Assembly: GCA_016744705.1 (NCBI GenBank) | Contig: JADGDU010000033.1 | Location: 1-37,460 of the forward strand | Direction: 5' to 3' | Length of the DNA: 37,460 nucleotides | DNA from: Candidatus Krumholzibacteriia bacterium | Lineage (GTDB): Bacteria; Krumholzibacteriota; Krumholzibacteriia; LZORAL124-64-63 | Shown here: positions 34,040 through 37,460 of the stretch, piece after piece | Position numbering within the stretch: the first letter of the stretch is position 1 | Layout of the letters: every line of letters starts with the position of its first letter | Notes under the pieces: generated by a model | The model's input: the letters and a program-made list of their open reading frames with translations, nothing else | Databases searched by the model: none | Told to the model about the DNA's origin: nothing | Translations under genes and position numbers: made by a program

Positions 34040-35536
34040 ATGAGCAATCCCAATCCCGTCCGCGTACGCTTCGCACCCAGCCCCACTGGCTTTCTGCACG
34101 TGGGAGGCGCCCGCACGGCCCTCTTCAACTGGCTATACGCCCGCAGCCAGGGTGGCACCTTCGTTCTGCGCATTGAAGACACTGACCAGGAACGCAGCAC
34201 CGAAGAAAGCTACGCAGCCATCCTGCGCGGCATGGAATGGATTGGCATGGATTGGGACGAAGGTCCCCACAAGGGCGGCGATTTTGGTCCTTACCTCCAG
34301 AGCGAACGCCTGGACATTTACCGGAAGCACCTAGCCACTTTGGCTGAGGGCGGCGACGCCTACAAGTGCTTTTGCACCCAGGACGACCTTGAGGCCCGGG
34401 AAGAAGAAATCAAAGAAGAAGGGGGCCAGTGGGAAGGTTACGATGGTTTCTGCCGGCACCTGGACGCCACCGAAATTGCAGCCAAGGAAGCAGAAGGCAC
34501 TCCCTTCGCCTGGCGATTGCGTACCCCCGATGAGGGCAGCACTTTTTGGTACGACATCGTGCTCGACAAATTGGAATTCCAAAACGAGCTCTTGGTTGAC
34601 CGGGTGATCTTCAAGGCCGACGGTTTTCCCACTTACCAGTTTGCCGTGGTGGTGGATGATCACGACATGGGTATCAGCCACGTCCTGCGCGGCGATGACC
34701 ATGTGAGCAATACACCCTTCCAGTTGATGATCTTCGCAGCCATGGGCTGGAAGCCGCCCAAGTTTGGGCACATGCCCATGATTCTGGGCCCGGACAAAAA
34801 ACGATTGAGCAAGCGCCACGGCGCCACCAGCATTGAAGAATTTCAGAACCAGGGAATTCTGCCTGCAGCCATGACCAACTACCTGGCTTTGCTGGGCTGG
34901 TCTCCCGGTGGCAACGCCGACGAAGTGATGACCCGCGAGGCCATCATCAAAAAGTTCAGCCTCAAAAAAGTGAACAGCAGCCCGGCGGCTTTCGATTATG
35001 ACAAACTGGCCCACATCAACAGTGAGCACATCAAGCGTTTGTCGGCCGATGACCGCCTGGACCTGGCCAAGCCCATCGTGGCTAAAGGTGGTTGGTCTCT
35101 GGACAACGATTGGCTCATCAACGGCGTGGACAACCATGAAGACTATCTGGTGCGCATCCTGGGAACCCTGGGTAATCGCTTCAGCAATTTGGTGACACTG
35201 GCCGAGCAGATCGGTTTCTTCTTCACCGAAGAACACTTTGTGGACCAGGATGCCTGGAACGAGAACGTGGCTCCTGAGCCTGCCCGCGCAATTTTGGTTG
35301 CTCTTTCGGCTTCCATCGAAAAGAATCTGGATATGGATGTGGCGCAACCTGCTTCGGCTTTCGAAGAAGTGGTGCGCACCACGGCCGAGGGCATGGGCGT
35401 CAAAGCTGGGGAGCTCATCCATCCAGCTCGGGTCGCCCTGACTGGCCAGACCCGCAGCGCCGGCATTTTCGAAGTGATGGAATTGGTTGGTGCCAGGCGA
35501 GTCGTTGCCAGAATGAAGAACGCAGCCAACAGTTAA
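34040..35536 (+). CDS. gltX: Glutamyl-tRNA synthetase
   Basis: The 498-residue class I enzyme has the HIGH region as PSPTGFLHVGGARTALFNWL, preceded by VRVRFA, and the KMSKS loop as LSKRHGA (256-262). A zinc site is complete with C110, C112, C138 and H140 (YKCFC, then FCRH), as in E. coli. RGDDHVSNTPFQL and LALLGWSP are further signatures, and an alpha-helical anticodon-binding domain fills the last 160 residues. It charges tRNA-Glu in the cytosol and may also charge tRNA-Gln if the organism uses the amidation route, which cannot be judged here. A good AGGAAAGG site lies upstream. The 28-base gap suggests read-through from the preceding exported genes. Confidence 0.97.
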   Translation: MSNPNPVRVRFAPSPTGFLHVGGARTALFNWLYARSQGGTFVLRIEDTDQERSTEESYAAILRGMEWIGMDWDEGPHKGGDFGPYLQSERLDIYRKHLATLAEGGDAYKCFCTQDDLEAREEEIKEEGGQWEGYDGFCRHLDATEIAAKEAEGTPFAWRLRTPDEGSTFWYDIVLDKLEFQNELLVDRVIFKADGFPTYQFAVVVDDHDMGISHVLRGDDHVSNTPFQLMIFAAMGWKPPKFGHMPMILGPDKKRLSKRHGATSIEEFQNQGILPAAMTNYLALLGWSPGGNADEVMTREAIIKKFSLKKVNSSPAAFDYDKLAHINSEHIKRLSADDRLDLAKPIVAKGGWSLDNDWLINGVDNHEDYLVRILGTLGNRFSNLVTLAEQIGFFFTEEHFVDQDAWNENVAPEPARAILVALSASIEKNLDMDVAQPASAFEEVVRTTAEGMGVKAGELIHPARVALTGQTRSAGIFEVMELVGARRVVARMKNAANS

Positions 35537-35591
35537 GGGGAGCGTCGCGAAAAAGCTTCTGGGCATTATAGGGCGTTACTTCCTGGTATGG

Positions 35592-37460
35592 GTGGTGGCG
35601 GTGCTGGCTTTGCTGCTGGCCACCTCCCTGTTGCCTGGCTTTCGTCTCGATACATCGTATCCTCATTGGTGGGTAGCCGTACTGCGGCTACCCCTTATTT
35701 TTGCCCTGGGCCTGATCATCCTACGTCCTCTTCTTGTTTTTCTAACTCTTCCTTTGAACAGCTTAACTTTGGGGTTCCCCAGTCTGCTTTTTAACGGATT
35801 GATTCTGTACCTGTCGGCTCAGACCGAACAGGCCTTTGTCATCTCCAACTATGGTGAAGCTTTGCTGGGAACCCTGGTGATGACTGCCGTTTCAGCCAGC
35901 ATTACGGGTTGGTTGGGGCTGGATGAAGCTTATCCCTTTTACCAATCGGTGATCTACCGATTGGGGCGTAATTTTGGGCCTCGCTCAGATCGCAAACCCT
36001 TACGGGGCTTGCTGATTTTACAAGTGGATGGTTTGTCTTATTACAGCCTGCGTCAGGTGTTGGACCGTGGCCGCATGCCCACCGTGTCATCGATGTTGGC
36101 CAAGGGGACTCACCAGTTGCACCGCTGGCATTGCGGCATCCCTTCCAATACTCCGGCAGTGCAGGCAGGGATGCTGTACGGCGACCGTCAGAATATTCCC
36201 GGCTACCGTTGGTTTGATCGCCAGAAGCAGAAGCTGAGGGTGGTCACCCGGCCTGAAGATTTGCGAATCCTTGAAGAGCGAGCGGCCACTTCGGGTTCTC
36301 CGCTGCTTAAGGGTGGTTCCTGCATCAACAGTTTCATGTCGGGGGGAGCGGCCAAACGTTTGATGACCGTCAGTGCCGTGGGCGAAAATGCAACCCAAAG
36401 GCGAGAGGGCGAGAGGGCCGATTTTAATCTTTTCTTTCTCAGCCCCACGGCATACACCAAGGCCGTGTTGGACAGTTTGTGGGATTACATGGCGGGCCTT
36501 ACGATGTCCGTCATCGGGCTCATGGATCGCGATCGTCCCCGTCTGAAATTCAGCATCAAAAGGGTAGCCCAACGAGCGGTGGCCAACGCCTTTTTACGCA
36601 ACCTGAGTTTCTTTTGGTTGAAACAGGATATGGTGCGCGGGGTGCCGGTCATTTATTCGAACTTTGTGGGGTACGACGATGTGGCTCACCACTCGGGACC
36701 TGATACCTACGAATCCCAACTCAGTCTGGCTGCTTTTGACCGCCGCTTGCGCCAGTTGCGGCGGCGGGCCCGGCGCACATCACCCATCCGCTATGAAATT
36801 GTTCTGCTGTCGGACCATGGTCAAACGCCCAGTATTCCCTTCCGTATTCTGTACGGTCAAACCATCGAAGAAGCCCTTTCGGAATTGATGTCACGCACCG
36901 CTGGCGCTCCTGTGGATGTGGCCCGGGCTTTTGATCCTGACCTCAGCCACACGGCCTCATTGCTGGCAGAACTGGACGATGTTGAGGAAAGCCATCTGGG
37001 GTGGGCGGCCGATCGTGGGCGCCGGGCCCTGCGGCATATCACTCCCGAGTATGAAGACCTGGAGGGGGGAGATGATTCGCCCCGGGCCGTGGTCTGTGTC
37101 AGCGGCAGTTTGGCCCATATCTACTTTGTGGGATACGACGCTCCTCTGACTTTGGAAGATATCCAATTGGCCCATCCGGATTTGGTGGAAGGATTGGCCA
37201 ACCATCCGGGGTTGGGCCTGGTGGCCGCTCGCCGCAGGGATGGCGACCCGGTGGCCCTCTGTGACGATGGGGTGCGCAATCTCATCACCGGTGAGTTGGC
37301 TGGCTCAACAGATCCCCTGGCACCCTTCGCCCAGCGGGCCCGTTGGGCAGGGGAATTGGCCCAGCTGATGAGTTATTCCGATACGGGCGATTTGGTGATC
37401 AACGGAGCCTGGTTGAGCGATCGAGGGCGCATTGTGGTACTGGAAGAGCAAGTCAGCAGC
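35592..37460 (+). CDS. Membrane protein: holin-4-like domain fused to alkaline-phosphatase-superfamily phosphodiesterase (3' truncated)
   Basis: The frame is open to the window end. Numbering is from the GTG at 35592, the first standard start; coding-like sequence (KKLLGIIGRYFLVW) extends back to about 35544 with no ATG, GTG or TTG. Residues 1-120 hold four hydrophobic segments in the Phage_holin_4/YvlD pattern (LALLLATSLLPGFRLD, LILRPLLVFLTLPLNSLTLG). Residues about 138-430 are a type I phosphodiesterase domain: D146 (LQVDGLSYYSL), nucleophile T187 (GIPSNTPAVQAG), D362/D363, H366/H367 (GYDDVAHHSGP), D408/H409 (LLSDHGQTP). All metal ligands look present. It likely hydrolyses phosphodiester or pyrophosphate bonds at the membrane; substrate unknown. 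Confidence 0.85.
   Translation, partial: MVAVLALLLATSLLPGFRLDTSYPHWWVAVLRLPLIFALGLIILRPLLVFLTLPLNSLTLGFPSLLFNGLILYLSAQTEQAFVISNYGEALLGTLVMTAVSASITGWLGLDEAYPFYQSVIYRLGRNFGPRSDRKPLRGLLILQVDGLSYYSLRQVLDRGRMPTVSSMLAKGTHQLHRWHCGIPSNTPAVQAGMLYGDRQNIPGYRWFDRQKQKLRVVTRPEDLRILEERAATSGSPLLKGGSCINSFMSGGAAKRLMTVSAVGENATQRREGERADFNLFFLSPTAYTKAVLDSLWDYMAGLTMSVIGLMDRDRPRLKFSIKRVAQRAVANAFLRNLSFFWLKQDMVRGVPVIYSNFVGYDDVAHHSGPDTYESQLSLAAFDRRLRQLRRRARRTSPIRYEIVLLSDHGQTPSIPFRILYGQTIEEALSELMSRTAGAPVDVARAFDPDLSHTASLLAELDDVEESHLGWAADRGRRALRHITPEYEDLEGGDDSPRAVVCVSGSLAHIYFVGYDAPLTLEDIQLAHPDLVEGLANHPGLGLVAARRRDGDPVALCDDGVRNLITGELAGSTDPLAPFAQRARWAGELAQLMSYSDTGDLVINGAWLSDRGRIVVLEEQVSS

Noticed and set aside
34331..35566. 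Minus-strand open frame of 411 codons inside gltX
   Set aside because: Shadow of a housekeeping gene with all catalytic motifs.
35592..35960. Phage holin as a sign of prophage
   Set aside because: The holin-4-like domain is fused to a phosphodiesterase and no phage gene is nearby; this family is common in non-phage bacterial membrane proteins.

Overview
The window looks like chromosomal DNA of an uncultured bacterium of the FCB superphylum or a neighbouring candidate phylum (Krumholzibacteriota, Eisenbacteria, KSB1 or Latescibacterota type). This is inference from three signs: a secreted C25 protease ending in a FlgD/Por-like sorting domain with the YPNPFNP motif, a MetF of the type seen in Bacteroidota (FEIIPPPRG near the N-terminus), and a large secreted VPS10/BNR protein. 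The sequence is moderately GC-rich, densely coding, and uses TTG starts repeatedly (sthA, the Bax-like gene, prsW). I see no tRNA, rRNA, insertion sequence, prophage or CRISPR array. Genes are packed on both strands, and four convergent pairs meet with between 8 and fewer than 0 bases between stop codons.

Layout. 1-4.5 kb: the 3' part of a gingipain-like cysteine protease, closed by a strong terminator. 4.6-6.0 kb: soluble transhydrogenase SthA. 6.1-7.0 kb (minus): a PepSY-type membrane protein and a small exported OB-fold-like protein. 7.2-10.5 kb (minus): a 1098-residue exported beta-propeller protein. 10.6-17.6 kb: a signalling island with two paralogous soluble histidine kinases flanking three receiver-type regulators (REC plus degenerate HD-GYP, HDOD plus pseudo-receiver, REC plus PAS). 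17.6-24.2 kb: a tightly packed run of a NodB deacetylase, a Bax-like glucosaminidase, metH and metF. 24.2-26.8 kb: a divergent pair, a PrsW-type intramembrane protease and a REC-GGDEF-EAL protein. 26.8-28.3 kb (minus): histidine ammonia-lyase. 28.5-29.5 kb: GDP-mannose 4,6-dehydratase. 29.5-31.2 kb (minus): an alpha/beta-hydrolase-fold protein and a metallo-beta-lactamase-fold hydrolase. 31.3-37.5 kb: an exported TPR protein, a degenerate gluzincin-like protein, gltX, and a membrane-anchored phosphodiesterase that runs off the end.

The most unusual content is the signalling island and a run of apparent pseudoenzymes. The HD-GYP domain has lost its HD and GYP residues. The GGDEF motif reads GTDRF behind a receiver with no phosphoacceptor. 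The alpha/beta hydrolase has glycine at the nucleophile position. The peptidase-MA-like protein lacks HExxH. The island probably works as a branched phosphotransfer circuit in which non-catalytic HD-type outputs act by binding, but that reading is inference from motifs and arrangement only.
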